Notes under the pieces: generated by a model
What the model was told of the DNA's origin: nothing
Seen by the model: the letters and a program-made list of their open reading frames with translations, nothing else
Databases searched by the model: none
Made by a program: the position numbers and the translations under genes
Shown here: positions 12,501 through 20,003 of the stretch, piece by piece
How the letters are laid out: each line of letters begins with the position of its first letter
Numbering within the stretch: the first letter of the stretch is position 1
Origin: Deltaproteobacteria bacterium
GTDB lineage: Bacteria; Myxococcota_A; UBA9160; SZUA-336
DNA: 45,852 nucleotides
Reading direction: 5' to 3'
NCBI GenBank assembly: GCA_016875225.1
Contig: VGRW01000023.1
Coordinates: forward strand, 1-45,852

Positions 12501-13055
12501 GACCTCGCCGCGCTCCTCCACCAGGCTCGTGCGCTGGTAGCCGGCCTGCACCAGCACGTCGACGAGCGCGTCGCGGTCGATCGAGAGACCGCGCTCGAGG
12601 TGCGTGACCCGGCTGCGCAGCTCCGAGCGCGACGGAACCCGCCGGAGCAGCGCCGACCAGGGCGCGACGACGGTCAGTCCCGTCTCGGGTCCGGCGGAAA
12701 GCCACGAGTAGAGCAGGCTCATGCGCCGCGCCTCGATCTCGGGATGGGCCGAGAAGCGGTCGTACGGCGGCACGTCGTAGCGGGGCAGGATCCGGACCTC
12801 CGTTTCCGGCGAGAACGCCCGCAGCGCCGCGGCGAACTCCTCCGCCCGCGTCGAGCCGGGCGCGACCACGAGGATCGGGCCGCGGTGCGCCGCGCGGAGC
12901 TCGGCCGCGAGCCAGGCGCCGGCCGATCCCCGGATCCGGCCGAGGCGCAGCGGGAGCTGCGGGCTCTGCGCAAGCGTGACCAGCTCCGAGATCTTCAGGG
13001 GATGCGTCCAAACGAGGAGCGGCCCGCCACCCGGGATTCTCCCGGGGGATGGCAC
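9498..13055 (-). CDS. mfd: Transcription-repair coupling factor Mfd
   Basis: Mfd removes RNA polymerase stalled at lesions and recruits UvrA. The 1185-residue protein shows all main parts: an N-terminal UvrB-homology module (LPRYDVPPYDRFSAHPEIEARR), the CarD-like RNA polymerase interaction domain (GDFLVHAEHGIGRFGG), a helicase core with Walker A GDVGFGKTE and Walker B VDEEHRFG, the LSATPIPRTL motif, and a C-terminal TRCF domain. GTG 13055 is the only reasonable start; no strong ribosome site precedes it. A minus-strand -10 (TATACT, 13084-13079) is 24 bp upstream, so the leader is short. It heads the five-gene operon. Confidence 0.97.
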   Translation of the reverse strand: MPSPGRIPGGGPLLVWTHPLKISELVTLAQSPQLPLRLGRIRGSAGAWLAAELRAAHRGPILVVAPGSTRAEEFAAALRAFSPETEVRILPRYDVPPYDRFSAHPEIEARRMSLLYSWLSAGPETGLTVVAPWSALLRRVPSRSELRSRVTHLERGLSIDRDALVDVLVQAGYQRTSLVEERGEVGARGGIVDLFPPQLDRPVRIEFDFDSIGSLRRFDPTTQRSEGELDSIVAIPPRAYRVPSDVDALIQDVRRRGRERSLPESQIYSVTEAFARRSLPPGVENLEALLHDELETVFDYLPPSTRILIDDPEAGRTRALAYMGEVFGGHERAAAQDRLVCEPLSLYVSDDSAWKALLARNPVLLDPLGIPDPLVREQVVDVRGDDHRDLRREIEEQRGSGHALQPLSRRLATWREQKRRVRIVCPTPSAAERLVDILSDYGLALPIARGHAFAALPEPGEIDVGVAPLADGFELPDDALVVLTEQNVFGQRQQRRAVRITRQTNAIERLAQIQEGDFLVHAEHGIGRFGGLVRISVSGGEQEFLLLLYDKADKLYVPVSRLGQVQRYASAEDASPALDRLGGQGWTRTKTRVRRAVQDMAEALLAVVAARETLEGTAFPAPDAAYEEFEARFRWDDTPDQRKVTDDVLGDMRKRRPMDRLVCGDVGFGKTEVACRAAYLCAMSGRQVAFLVPTTVLCQQHLETIRERFAGTPVEIAGLSRLSSPKQLREVREGLASGKIDLVVGTHRLLSKDITFRNLGLLIVDEEHRFGVAHKERLKQLRKLVDVLTLSATPIPRTLQMAFSGMRDLSVIATPPPDRTAVRTQIARVSQELISEAVERELRRGGQVFFVHNRVETIGEIAGYLQRILPSARFGIAHGQMSAQKLERVMLAFMHREYDVLVCTAIIESGLDIPNANTILIHRADMFGLAQLYQLRGRVGRGDRRAYAYLLLPATGQISDDAQRRIEAIQDLSELGAGFRLATEDLEIRGAGNLLGGEQSGHIASVGYDLYMEMMDEAMARLRGEQTADAIDPEIRLPLPALLPESYVPEVSQRLALYKQLSSARDDEELAALRGDLLDRFGALPDAAQNLLEVIRLKIRCRSLGVLSVEVRNGELQLRIAERAAVDPSRLVRVIGRPGAQIRAYPDRRLGLRLREPGDALAESFGLLDLLQPGEGTPVERSASR

Positions 13056-13092
13056 GCCCAGTTCACGGTGAGCGCCGGAGTATAGGAAAGGG

Positions 13093-13121
13093 TTGGGCGA
13101 CGGAGAGGGCCCTGCTACTAT
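13093..13121 (+). promoter_or_regulatory. Candidate promoter for rplC-rlmE
   Basis: A -10-like TACTAT (13116-13121) lies 17 bp after a weak -35 TTGGGC (13093-13098). Initiation near 13128 would leave a leader of about 23 nt, with GGAG at 13139-13142 eight bases before the L3 start codon. The same 95-bp gap carries the TATACT element for mfd on the other strand, so the gap is a divergent promoter region. Assignment is by eye. Confidence 0.4.
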
Positions 13122-13150
13122 GCGCAGCCCTCGTCTTTGGAGCCCCCGCG

Positions 13151-13789
13151 ATGAGCCTCGAACTGATTGGCCGAAAGCTCGGAATGACCCAGATCTTCAC
13201 CGAGAGCGGCGACCGCGTTCCCGTGACCGTGATCGAGGCCGGCCCCTGCACGGTGGTGCAGAAGAAGACCGGCGACCGCGACGGCTATACCGCCCTGCAG
13301 ATCGGCTACGGAGCCAAGCGCGCCAAGCTCGTTCCCAAGGCCATGCAGGGCCACTTCGCCAAGGCGAACACCGCGCCCAAGCGCGTGCTCGTCGAGGTGC
13401 GGGTAGGCGCGAGCGACCTCGACGGCTACCAGGTCGGCCAGGAGCTGACCTGTGAGGGCTTCAAGGTCGGGCAGCGCGTCGACGTGATCGGCACGACGAT
13501 CGGGCGCGGCTTCAGCGGCGTGGTCCGGCGGCACGGCTTCCCGACCCGGAGCGTCTCGCACGGCAACCACGAGTCCTTCCGCCACGGAGGCTCGATGTCG
13601 GCCGGCACCTTCCCCGGGCGCATCCGTCCCGGCCTGCGGATGGCCGGCCAGATGGGCAACGCGCGCCGGACCCAGCTCAACCTGAAGGTCGAGCGCGTCG
13701 AGCCGGAGAAGAATCTGATCTACGTGCGTGGGGCGGTCCCCGGTCACCCCAACGCGTTCGTGCGCATCCGGCCGACGGTCAAGGGCTAG
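13151..13789 (+). CDS. rplC: 50S ribosomal protein L3
   Basis: This 212-residue L3 begins MSLELIGRKLGMTQIF. It carries the central loop signature (RGFSGVVRRHGF, SVSHGNHESFRHGGS) and MAGQMGN, where Gln167 corresponds to the glutamine methylated by PrmB in E. coli L3. L3 helps nucleate 23S rRNA folding and its loop reaches the peptidyl-transferase centre. Earlier in-frame codons exist from 13049, but GGAG before ATG 13151 and homology to the normal N-terminus decide the start. L3 is normally in the S10 operon next to rplD; here no other ribosomal protein gene surrounds it, so it is either relocated or a second copy. Its 3' end overlaps the rlmE frame. Confidence 0.95.
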   Translation: MSLELIGRKLGMTQIFTESGDRVPVTVIEAGPCTVVQKKTGDRDGYTALQIGYGAKRAKLVPKAMQGHFAKANTAPKRVLVEVRVGASDLDGYQVGQELTCEGFKVGQRVDVIGTTIGRGFSGVVRRHGFPTRSVSHGNHESFRHGGSMSAGTFPGRIRPGLRMAGQMGNARRTQLNLKVERVEPEKNLIYVRGAVPGHPNAFVRIRPTVKG

Positions 13790-14441
13790 CCGCACGGCTC
13801 GCTACGAGCGCAAGGACGGGTTCTACCGCAGGGCGAAGGAAGAGGGCCTGCGCTCGCGGGCCGCGTTCAAGCTCGAGGACCTGCTGCGCCGCGCCCCGCC
13901 GCTGCGCCGCGGCGCGCGCGTGCTCGATCTCGGCTGCTGGCCGGGAAGCTGGCTGCAGGTCCTGTCCGAGCGCGTCGGCCCCGAGGGCCGCGTGGTCGGC
14001 GTGGATCTGGCGCCCACCGACTTCGTCGCCGCCAACGTCGTGGTGCTCGCGCTCGACATGACGGAGCCCGGGTCGGCGGAGCGGATCGCGAGCGCGCTCG
14101 GCGGAAGCGCCGACGCCGTTCTGTGTGACGCCGCGCCAAAGCTCACCGGGATTCGCGACCTCGATCTCGCGGCGATCGAGGAGATCTGGGCGGCGGCGCT
14201 CGCGATCGCTCTCGCGACGCTCGCGCCCAGTGGCTTTCTGATCGTGAAGGGCTTCCCGGGCCAGGAGAGCGATCTCTTCCGCAAGCAGCTGCGGTCCGTC
14301 TTCGCCCGGGTCGACGAGGTCCGGCCCGAGGGAAAGCGCTCCACCTCGAAGGAATTCTACTGGGTCGCGTCCTCGCGCCGCGATGCCGCTCGCGGGTCCG
14401 GAAGCCCCTCGCGGATGCGCTCGGAGAAATCGGGACCCTGA
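13728..14441 (+). CDS. rlmE: RlmE/FtsJ-type 23S rRNA 2'-O-methyltransferase
   Basis: RlmE methylates U2552 in the A loop of 23S rRNA using SAM. The 237-residue protein has RSRAAFKLED near the N-terminus and the full catalytic tetrad K48, D134 (CDAAPK), K174 (IVKGF) and E209 (SKEFYWV). The SAM-binding glycine loop reads DLGCWPGSW rather than the usual GAAPGGW, a clear departure. The only available standard start is GTG 13728, which overlaps rplC by 62 nt and adds a poorly conserved basic leader. The C-terminal 85 nt run into the convergent DUF4105 gene. Pairing with L3 suggests coupled expression of a ribosomal protein and an rRNA modifier. Confidence 0.82.
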   Translation: MGRSPVTPTRSCASGRRSRASRTARYERKDGFYRRAKEEGLRSRAAFKLEDLLRRAPPLRRGARVLDLGCWPGSWLQVLSERVGPEGRVVGVDLAPTDFVAANVVVLALDMTEPGSAERIASALGGSADAVLCDAAPKLTGIRDLDLAAIEEIWAAALAIALATLAPSGFLIVKGFPGQESDLFRKQLRSVFARVDEVRPEGKRSTSKEFYWVASSRRDAARGSGSPSRMRSEKSGP

Positions 14442-15373
14442 CCGGCCGCCTTCGCGCGCGCGTCGATGTTCGAGATCGCGCGCAGCTCCTCGAACGGAAG
14501 CGACGTGTCGGTCCGGCCGCTCTCGTACAGGGCCTGGTCGAGGTAGCCGTTCACGAGCAGGCGCCAGCCGAAGCGCGGGCCGTCCGGCTGCAGATGCCGC
14601 ACGTGGCGCTGGATGCTGGTGGTGCAGTTGTCCGAGAAGGCGTTGTACCACTCGGGCTTCTCGACCAGCTCGTTCATGCTCCGCACGTAATCCAGAAGCA
14701 GCAGGCGGGCGTTCTCGGGCGGCGCGGTCAGCCGGTACAGCCAGACGTTCTCGCCGCGAAAGTTCGTGCGCAGCCCGATCAGGTCGCGCTCGTCGGCGGC
14801 CACGTAATAGATCGGGTACTGGCGGAAGAAGCCCTCGACCGCGGAGTACTGCTGGCCCTTCACCTTTCGCGTCTCGATCGAGATCGCCAGCCGTTGCCCG
14901 TCGGCGAACTGCCAGGACATGATCGTGTGCGCGATCAGCGGCGAACCCCAGTGGGAGAAGAACATGTCGAGCCCGTCGAGCTTCGAGAGGTCGTAGCTGC
15001 GGGTCTCCCAGCGCTCCGTGAAATCCGTCTCGCTCCGGTAGCTGAAGTCGCGCACGTTGTGCAGCGTGAGGATCTCACCCTCGACCTCGCCGCGCGCGAG
15101 CTGGCCGACGTCGGGCTGCCAGTCGCCCGCGTTCGAGGGCTCGAGCGAGAAGAACCAGACCAGGACGGACGCGAAGATGCCGAGCGCAACGGCCACGGCG
15201 CGCCGGAAGGGCCTGAGTCCGATCAGCGTGCCGACCGCGACGAGCGTGCAGAGCAGCGACGCCGAGCGCGCGACCCACCATGGCCCCGGAACGGTGTATG
15301 CGAGCGCGAGGCCGCTCCACCCGATCAGCGCGAGAACGGGTAGAGAGGCCAGCGCGCGCGCGATCGCCTTCAT
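14357..15373 (-). CDS. DUF4105 (Lnb N-terminal domain-like) membrane protein
   Basis: This 338-residue protein starts with three membrane helices within about the first 85 residues. A periplasmic domain follows that carries the DUF4105 hallmark NCTTSIQRH and a conserved end DFSERIREGLP. The domain resembles a papain-like fold, with Cys and His candidates in NCTT and RHVRHL, but its substrate is unknown. It is 15 bp downstream of the porin gene on the same strand and probably shares its transcript. Its 3' end overlaps the tail of rlmE on the opposite strand by 85 nt. Confidence 0.8.
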   Translation of the reverse strand: MKAIARALASLPVLALIGWSGLALAYTVPGPWWVARSASLLCTLVAVGTLIGLRPFRRAVAVALGIFASVLVWFFSLEPSNAGDWQPDVGQLARGEVEGEILTLHNVRDFSYRSETDFTERWETRSYDLSKLDGLDMFFSHWGSPLIAHTIMSWQFADGQRLAISIETRKVKGQQYSAVEGFFRQYPIYYVAADERDLIGLRTNFRGENVWLYRLTAPPENARLLLLDYVRSMNELVEKPEWYNAFSDNCTTSIQRHVRHLQPDGPRFGWRLLVNGYLDQALYESGRTDTSLPFEELRAISNIDARAKAAGQGPDFSERIREGLPDPRAASRREDATQ

Positions 15374-15388
15374 GCGAAGGGGATCGTA

Positions 15389-16828
15389 TCAGAACGAGAT
15401 CGTCGCCTCCGCGAAGATGTAGTCGGCGTCCTCGTCCTGGAAGGCTTCACCGATCATTCCACTGCCGTCCACGTGCGCGTAGTAGACGTTGAGCGCGAGC
15501 CACTTCACGGGGGTCACGGTGACCGAGGTGTCGAACATGGTGCCGATGCCCGTCTTGTTGCCCGAAGCGGTGCCCGTGAAGCCGAAGACGGTGTTGTTGG
15601 TCGCGCCTCCGCCTCCGTAGAGGAAGTCGTCGCGATCGCTCAAGCGAAGCGAGTGCAGCGTCGCCTGCGCGCTCACCATCGCGTGCGGCTTCAGGATCAG
15701 CTGCGCGAACAGGTCGCGGTTGTTCATCATGTTGTAGAAGGGGAACATCGCGTAGAGCCGCGCGGTGGGCAGCATCTGGAAGAAGGTCGAGTGATCGCCG
15801 TCGCTCGCATCCGAGTCACCCGAGCCCTGGTCCAAACCGACGCGCAGCCATGGTGCGCTCCAGACATTGGGGAGCTGGTAGCCGGCCTCGATGGCGTAGG
15901 CCCACGAGTCCTGGTCCTGGGTCAGCCAGTCGCCGGTCTGGATCGCGCCCCAGATCAGGAAGTCCGCCTTGCCCGGGCCGATCGCGTGCACGTGCGTCGC
16001 GTTGGCGCCGATCGTGTAGATCTGGATGTCGCCATGGTCCGCCTGGCGCACCGCCAGCGGCCGGTTGTCGACCGGCACCACCTCGCGCCGATCGCGGTAC
16101 CAGAGGCCGAAGATGCGCGCGTTCGTGCCCGGCAATGCCTCGAGCGCCTTCAGGCTCGCCGACACGCCCGCGACGCCGACCTCGAGCTCGCGATTGGCGT
16201 TGATCTCGTAGCCGCCCCAAGTGGGAGTGAACGCGAAGCCGGTCACGTTCATGGCCGCGTTGTCGAAGGCGACCTGCCCGCCGTCGAAGCTGCGACCCAC
16301 GTGTGTGTAGTCGAACGGGCCGATCAGTCGCTCGGAAATCCGGCTCTTCTGCAGCCAGAGCAGCGTCGGATCGGTGGCCGGCGCCTCGAGGCCGTCGCGG
16401 AAGATCTGCCTTCCCGCCGTGAGCGACAGGCCCTGCGCGCCGAACGGGTTCTTCCAGCGCAACCAAATGTTGCGCAGGATTCCCTTCTCCTGATTCTTCT
16501 CCGGCGTGTTCGTGTAGTACGCCCCGCCCGGCCCCGGCCCGTGATCCGGCAAGCTCGTGACCAGCGAGTGTTGGAACTGCGCGAAGAACTCGACCGGATC
16601 GCGTGTGACGCGCAGCCCCACCTGCATTCGATTCGCGAAGAATCCGTAGTCGTGATCTCGCGTCGCGGACGCCGGTGCGGTCTCGAACCAGTCGAAGCGC
16701 TCGTACCGAATGCGATCAGAGACTTCCAGCCTCACCTTCGAGTCGAAAGGCCCCTCGCGCTCGAGCTGTGCCCATGCGGTGTCGGCGATCAGAATGAGTG
16801 CGACGAGCGGGAGTAAGTGTTTCTTCAT
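15389..16828 (-). CDS. Alginate-export-family outer-membrane porin
   Basis: This 479-residue protein has a signal peptide (MKKHLLPLVALILIADTAWA, cleaved before QLER) and then many short amphipathic beta strands. It ends in Phe (FAEATISF), as expected for a barrel inserted by the Bam complex. SFDGGQVAF, LTAGRQIFRDG and the closing strand pattern match the alginate_exp family (AlgE-like, about 18 strands). Family members export or take up anionic polysaccharides or small substrates, and no alginate synthesis gene is seen here, so specificity is unknown. It lies 34 bp after the DUF4336 gene and 15 bp before DUF4105. Confidence 0.85.
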   Translation of the reverse strand: MKKHLLPLVALILIADTAWAQLEREGPFDSKVRLEVSDRIRYERFDWFETAPASATRDHDYGFFANRMQVGLRVTRDPVEFFAQFQHSLVTSLPDHGPGPGGAYYTNTPEKNQEKGILRNIWLRWKNPFGAQGLSLTAGRQIFRDGLEAPATDPTLLWLQKSRISERLIGPFDYTHVGRSFDGGQVAFDNAAMNVTGFAFTPTWGGYEINANRELEVGVAGVSASLKALEALPGTNARIFGLWYRDRREVVPVDNRPLAVRQADHGDIQIYTIGANATHVHAIGPGKADFLIWGAIQTGDWLTQDQDSWAYAIEAGYQLPNVWSAPWLRVGLDQGSGDSDASDGDHSTFFQMLPTARLYAMFPFYNMMNNRDLFAQLILKPHAMVSAQATLHSLRLSDRDDFLYGGGGATNNTVFGFTGTASGNKTGIGTMFDTSVTVTPVKWLALNVYYAHVDGSGMIGEAFQDEDADYIFAEATISF

Positions 16829-16862
16829 AGTGACCTGAATCTAGCAGAGCCGTGACTCGCGT

Positions 16863-17552
16863 TCAGGATGGGAGCCACGAAAAGCTGCGCCGCAAGCTGC
16901 CCCGTCCGTCGGCCTCCAGGACTTCTCCGTGCGCGACGACGACGCGCCCGAAGTCCCATTCGAGGATCCGGTCGATCGACGCCCGCATCGCTCGTGCGTC
17001 CTTCATCACCGAGTAGCGGAACAGCCGCGAAGGGCCGAAGCGACCATACGCAGAATTGAGACGCATGAAGACGCGCGTGAAGGCGCTCGAAGCGTGCCGC
17101 ACGTTGAAGCAGAGGTCGACACAGATCAGCGTCCGGCTCGCGCGGTGCAGGAACACCACCTCGTTCAGGCCGGGTGCACCCTGCACGACGAGCTGATCGA
17201 GGTCGTCCGCCCAGAGCGACGGCGGCGTTTCCGCGAGCACCTGGTCGACTCGAATCGCGCCGCGCTTCTCGCGCAGTCCTGGCGCGGCGAAGACGAGTGC
17301 CCCGGGAAACGCCCGCGCGCTTTCGGCCAGGAAGAGGTGGTGGAGCAGGTTCGGCGCGATCAGCGCGCGCACCGGTCCGAGCGCCTCGATCTCGCCCCGG
17401 AGCGCCGCGGTGGACGGCCCGGGCGAATGGACGACCAGACCGCCGTCCGCGAGCCGTACGACGGTGGTGCGGGTACCCAGCTCGAGCCCGCCGACGCGAA
17501 GCGGCTGCTCGACGGTCCACAGCCCCGGATCGAGCTCGCGCAGGCCGGTCAC
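16863..17552 (-). CDS. DUF4336 protein (metallo-beta-lactamase-like fold)
   Basis: This 229-residue protein starts at GTG 17552-17550 inside the tgt stop (GTGA). It reads LRELDPGLWTVEQPL, then TRTTVVRLADGGLVVHSPGP and IAPNLLHHLFLAESARAFPGA, the pattern of DUF4336 proteins. These resemble metallo-beta-lactamase-fold proteins but have lost most of the HxHxDH metal motif; the histidine pair in NLLHHLF and the late VVAHGEVLE are what remains. Activity is unknown. Its coupling to tgt is positional and need not mean a tRNA role. Confidence 0.78.
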   Translation of the reverse strand: MTGLRELDPGLWTVEQPLRVGGLELGTRTTVVRLADGGLVVHSPGPSTAALRGEIEALGPVRALIAPNLLHHLFLAESARAFPGALVFAAPGLREKRGAIRVDQVLAETPPSLWADDLDQLVVQGAPGLNEVVFLHRASRTLICVDLCFNVRHASSAFTRVFMRLNSAYGRFGPSRLFRYSVMKDARAMRASIDRILEWDFGRVVVAHGEVLEADGRGSLRRSFSWLPS

Positions 17553-18691
17553 GCGCCGCTGTCCGGCTCGCTCGCGCCGCGCTCGCCCGACTCGCGATAC
17601 TCGGCGCGGAAGGCCGCCTTCCAGTCGGCGAAGCGGCCCGCGACGATCGCCTCGCGCATCTCCGCCATCAGCCGCTGGTAGAAACGAACGTTGTGGATCG
17701 CGCCGAGGATCGCGGCGAGGATCTCGTTGGCTGCATACAGGTGGTTCAGATACGCGCGGGTGAACGTCGCGCACGCGTAGCAGTCACAGCTCGTGTCGAT
17801 CGGATACATGTCGGGGCGGTAGCGGCGGTGGTTCATTCGGATCCGACCGCGGCGCGTGAAGAGCGTCGCCGAGCGCGCGTAGCGGGTGGGGATCACGCAG
17901 TCGAACATGTCGATCCCGCGCTCGACGGACTCGACCAGGTCCTCGGGAAGCCCGACGCCCATCAGGTAGCGCGGCTTCGTCTCGGGCAGCAGCGGCGCAG
18001 TGATCGAGACGATGCGCTTCAGCTCATCGATTCCCTCGCCCACCGAGACCCCGCCGATCGCATAGCCGGGCGAATCGAAGCGGACGATGCTTCGCGCGCA
18101 TTCCGCGCGCAGCTCCGGGTACACCGATCCCTGTACGATCGGAAACAGCGCCTGCGTCGAGGCGCCGTGCGCGGCGATGCAGCGCTCGAGCCAGGCGAGC
18201 GAGTTCTCGACGCCGCGCCGCGCCAGCTCCCGGCTCGCCGGGTACGGCGTGCACTCGTCGAACGCCATGATGATGTCGGCGCCGAGCGCGTGCTGGATCT
18301 CGATCGAGCGCTCCGGAGTGAGCATGACGGTCGAGCCGTCGATCTCGTTGCGGAAGCGTACGCCCTCGGGGCTGATCTCCTTGTGCTTCAGGCTGAACAC
18401 CTGAAAGCCCCCCGAGTCGGTCAGGATCGGCCCGTCCCACGCCATGAACGCGTGCAGGCCGCCCGCCTTCTTGATCAGGTCCGGTCCGGGACGGAGCAGC
18501 AGGTGATAGGTGTTCGCGAGCACGATCCGCGCGCCGGTCGCCTTCACCTGTTCGGGCGTCATCGCGCGCACCGCGGCGTGCGTGCCGACCGGCATGAAGA
18601 CGGGCGTCGCGACCTCGCCGTGGTCGGTGAAGAGACGGCCGGCGCGGGCCGCACAGCTGCGGTCCGTCGCCTCGAGCGCGAACCGGATCAC
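17549..18691 (-). CDS. tgt: tRNA-guanine transglycosylase
   Basis: Tgt exchanges guanine-34 for preQ1 in GUN-anticodon tRNAs during queuosine synthesis. This 380-residue protein contains LTDSGGFQVFSL (general acid/base Asp), MFDCVIPTR (nucleophile Asp), and the zinc site CDCYAC plus the histidine in AIHNVRFY. GTG 18691-18689 overlaps the purM stop (GTGA) and gives the normal N-terminus VIRFALEATD. Length and motifs match bacterial Tgt closely. No queA or preQ1-synthesis gene is in the window, and its operon partners purM and DUF4336 are not queuosine genes. Confidence 0.96.
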   Translation of the reverse strand: MIRFALEATDRSCAARAGRLFTDHGEVATPVFMPVGTHAAVRAMTPEQVKATGARIVLANTYHLLLRPGPDLIKKAGGLHAFMAWDGPILTDSGGFQVFSLKHKEISPEGVRFRNEIDGSTVMLTPERSIEIQHALGADIIMAFDECTPYPASRELARRGVENSLAWLERCIAAHGASTQALFPIVQGSVYPELRAECARSIVRFDSPGYAIGGVSVGEGIDELKRIVSITAPLLPETKPRYLMGVGLPEDLVESVERGIDMFDCVIPTRYARSATLFTRRGRIRMNHRRYRPDMYPIDTSCDCYACATFTRAYLNHLYAANEILAAILGAIHNVRFYQRLMAEMREAIVAGRFADWKAAFRAEYRESGERGASEPDSGA

Positions 18692-19758
18692 GGCTCGCGG
18701 ACGAAGAGCTTCGACCGGCCGACGAGCCGCTCTGGCAGGATCCGGATCGCGCGCTCGGGATCCGCGACCGCGCGGCCGAGCCGCCACGCGTCGACGCCCG
18801 TGCCCTGGAGCGCCGCGAGCGTGCGCTCGACGTCGGACTCCGGCACGACCACGGTCAGGCCCACTCCCATGTTGAAGACGCTGGCCATCTCGGCCGCATC
18901 GAGCTCGCCGAGCTTCCGGATCAGACCGAAGATCGGCGGAGCCGGCGGCAGGAAGTCGATCTCGAAGCCGACCGGCGCTTCGATCCGGCGGATGTTCAGG
19001 AAGCCGTCGCCGGTGATGTGCGCGAGCGCCCGCGGCTGCACGCCCGCCTTCGCGAGCGCCTCGACCTGGGCGACGTAGATCCGTGTCGGGCGCAGAAGCT
19101 CGTCGGCGAGCGTCCCTCCGAGCTCTTCGACCCATTCCTCGAAGCCGAGCTTTCGCTGCAGCACGGAGCGCGCGAGCGTGAGCCCGTTCGAGTGCACGCC
19201 GTTCGAGGCCACGCCGATCAGCGCATCGCCCGGCCGCACCTTCGAGCCGTCGATCAGGCCGCCCTCGGGCACGATGCCGATCGCCATCCCCACCAGATCC
19301 AGCCCGCTTCCCTCGCGCGCGCCGCGCAGCATGGCCGGAATCAGCGCCGTCTCGCCACCGACGATCGAGACACCCGCCTGTCGCGCGCCCTCGCAGAGCC
19401 CCTTGCCGATCTGGCCGAAGACCTCGGGGTCGCAGCGCTCGACCGCGATGTAGTCCAGCATCGCGATCGGCTTCGCTCCGACGCAGAGCAGGTCGTTCAC
19501 GTTCATCGCCACGCAGTCGATTCCGATCGTGTCGTACCGGCCGATGGCTTGCGCGACCAGGAGCTTCGTGCCGACCCCGTCGGTGGTGAGCGCGACGTGC
19601 AGCGGGCCGAAAATGATCACTGCCGCGAAGTGCCCGATTCCGATCTCGCTCGCGGCGCCGAACGCCTGCGTGGGGGAGATCTCCAGAATCAGCCGCGCCA
19701 GCGCGCGATCCGCTTCGCTGGTGTCCACGCCGCTGCGCGCGTACTCGCTCTGGCTCAT
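18688..19758 (-). CDS. purM: Phosphoribosylformylglycinamidine cyclo-ligase
   Basis: PurM makes aminoimidazole ribotide in purine synthesis using ATP. This 356-residue protein starts YARSGVDTSEADRAL and contains TTDGVGTKLLVAQ, DCVAMNVNDLLCVGA, IVGGETALIPAM, GVHSNGLTLARSVL, ITGDGFLNIRR and the closing FNMGVGLTVVV, all PurM signatures. IVGGETALIP differs slightly from the usual GGETAEMPG. It follows the small basic gene by 25 bp and overlaps tgt by 4 nt. PurN often follows purM in bacteria but does not here. Confidence 0.95.
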   Translation of the reverse strand: MSQSEYARSGVDTSEADRALARLILEISPTQAFGAASEIGIGHFAAVIIFGPLHVALTTDGVGTKLLVAQAIGRYDTIGIDCVAMNVNDLLCVGAKPIAMLDYIAVERCDPEVFGQIGKGLCEGARQAGVSIVGGETALIPAMLRGAREGSGLDLVGMAIGIVPEGGLIDGSKVRPGDALIGVASNGVHSNGLTLARSVLQRKLGFEEWVEELGGTLADELLRPTRIYVAQVEALAKAGVQPRALAHITGDGFLNIRRIEAPVGFEIDFLPPAPPIFGLIRKLGELDAAEMASVFNMGVGLTVVVPESDVERTLAALQGTGVDAWRLGRAVADPERAIRILPERLVGRSKLFVREP

Positions 19759-19783
19759 TCGCGCCCCGCGCTGATGCAGGAGG

Positions 19784-19909
19784 TCAGGTGTTCGTCGACT
19801 CGCCGCGGCTGCGCCGCAGCCGCGCGCGCCTCGTCTTGGCGCGCAGGCGCGCCCGGTGGCGCACGCTCTTCTTGCGGTTGCGATGGCCCAGCTTGGTCGA
19901 CTTCTTCAT
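19784..19909 (-). CDS. 41-residue Lys/Arg-rich small protein
   Basis: The frame starts at ATG 19909-19907 and ends at TGA 19786-19784. The product starts MKKSTKLGHRNRKKSVRHR and has 18 Lys/Arg in 41 residues plus two His, with no acidic residue until the tail GESTNT. Such composition is typical of small ribosome-associated or RNA-binding proteins, but no named family could be assigned. It is the first gene of the purM-tgt operon (25 bp before purM) and faces the divergent dehydrogenase gene at 20004. That start and its clean, biased composition argue it is real. Function is not assigned. Confidence 0.65.
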   Translation of the reverse strand: MKKSTKLGHRNRKKSVRHRARLRAKTRRARLRRSRGESTNT

Positions 19910-20003
19910 GGCGCCGCGCAGCTTACCCGTCCGGGCGCATCCCTGCCAGCAGCCCGCGCTACGATCGCTGCGTGGGCGCGCGGGGCGAAGGCAGGGGCGA
20001 AAG

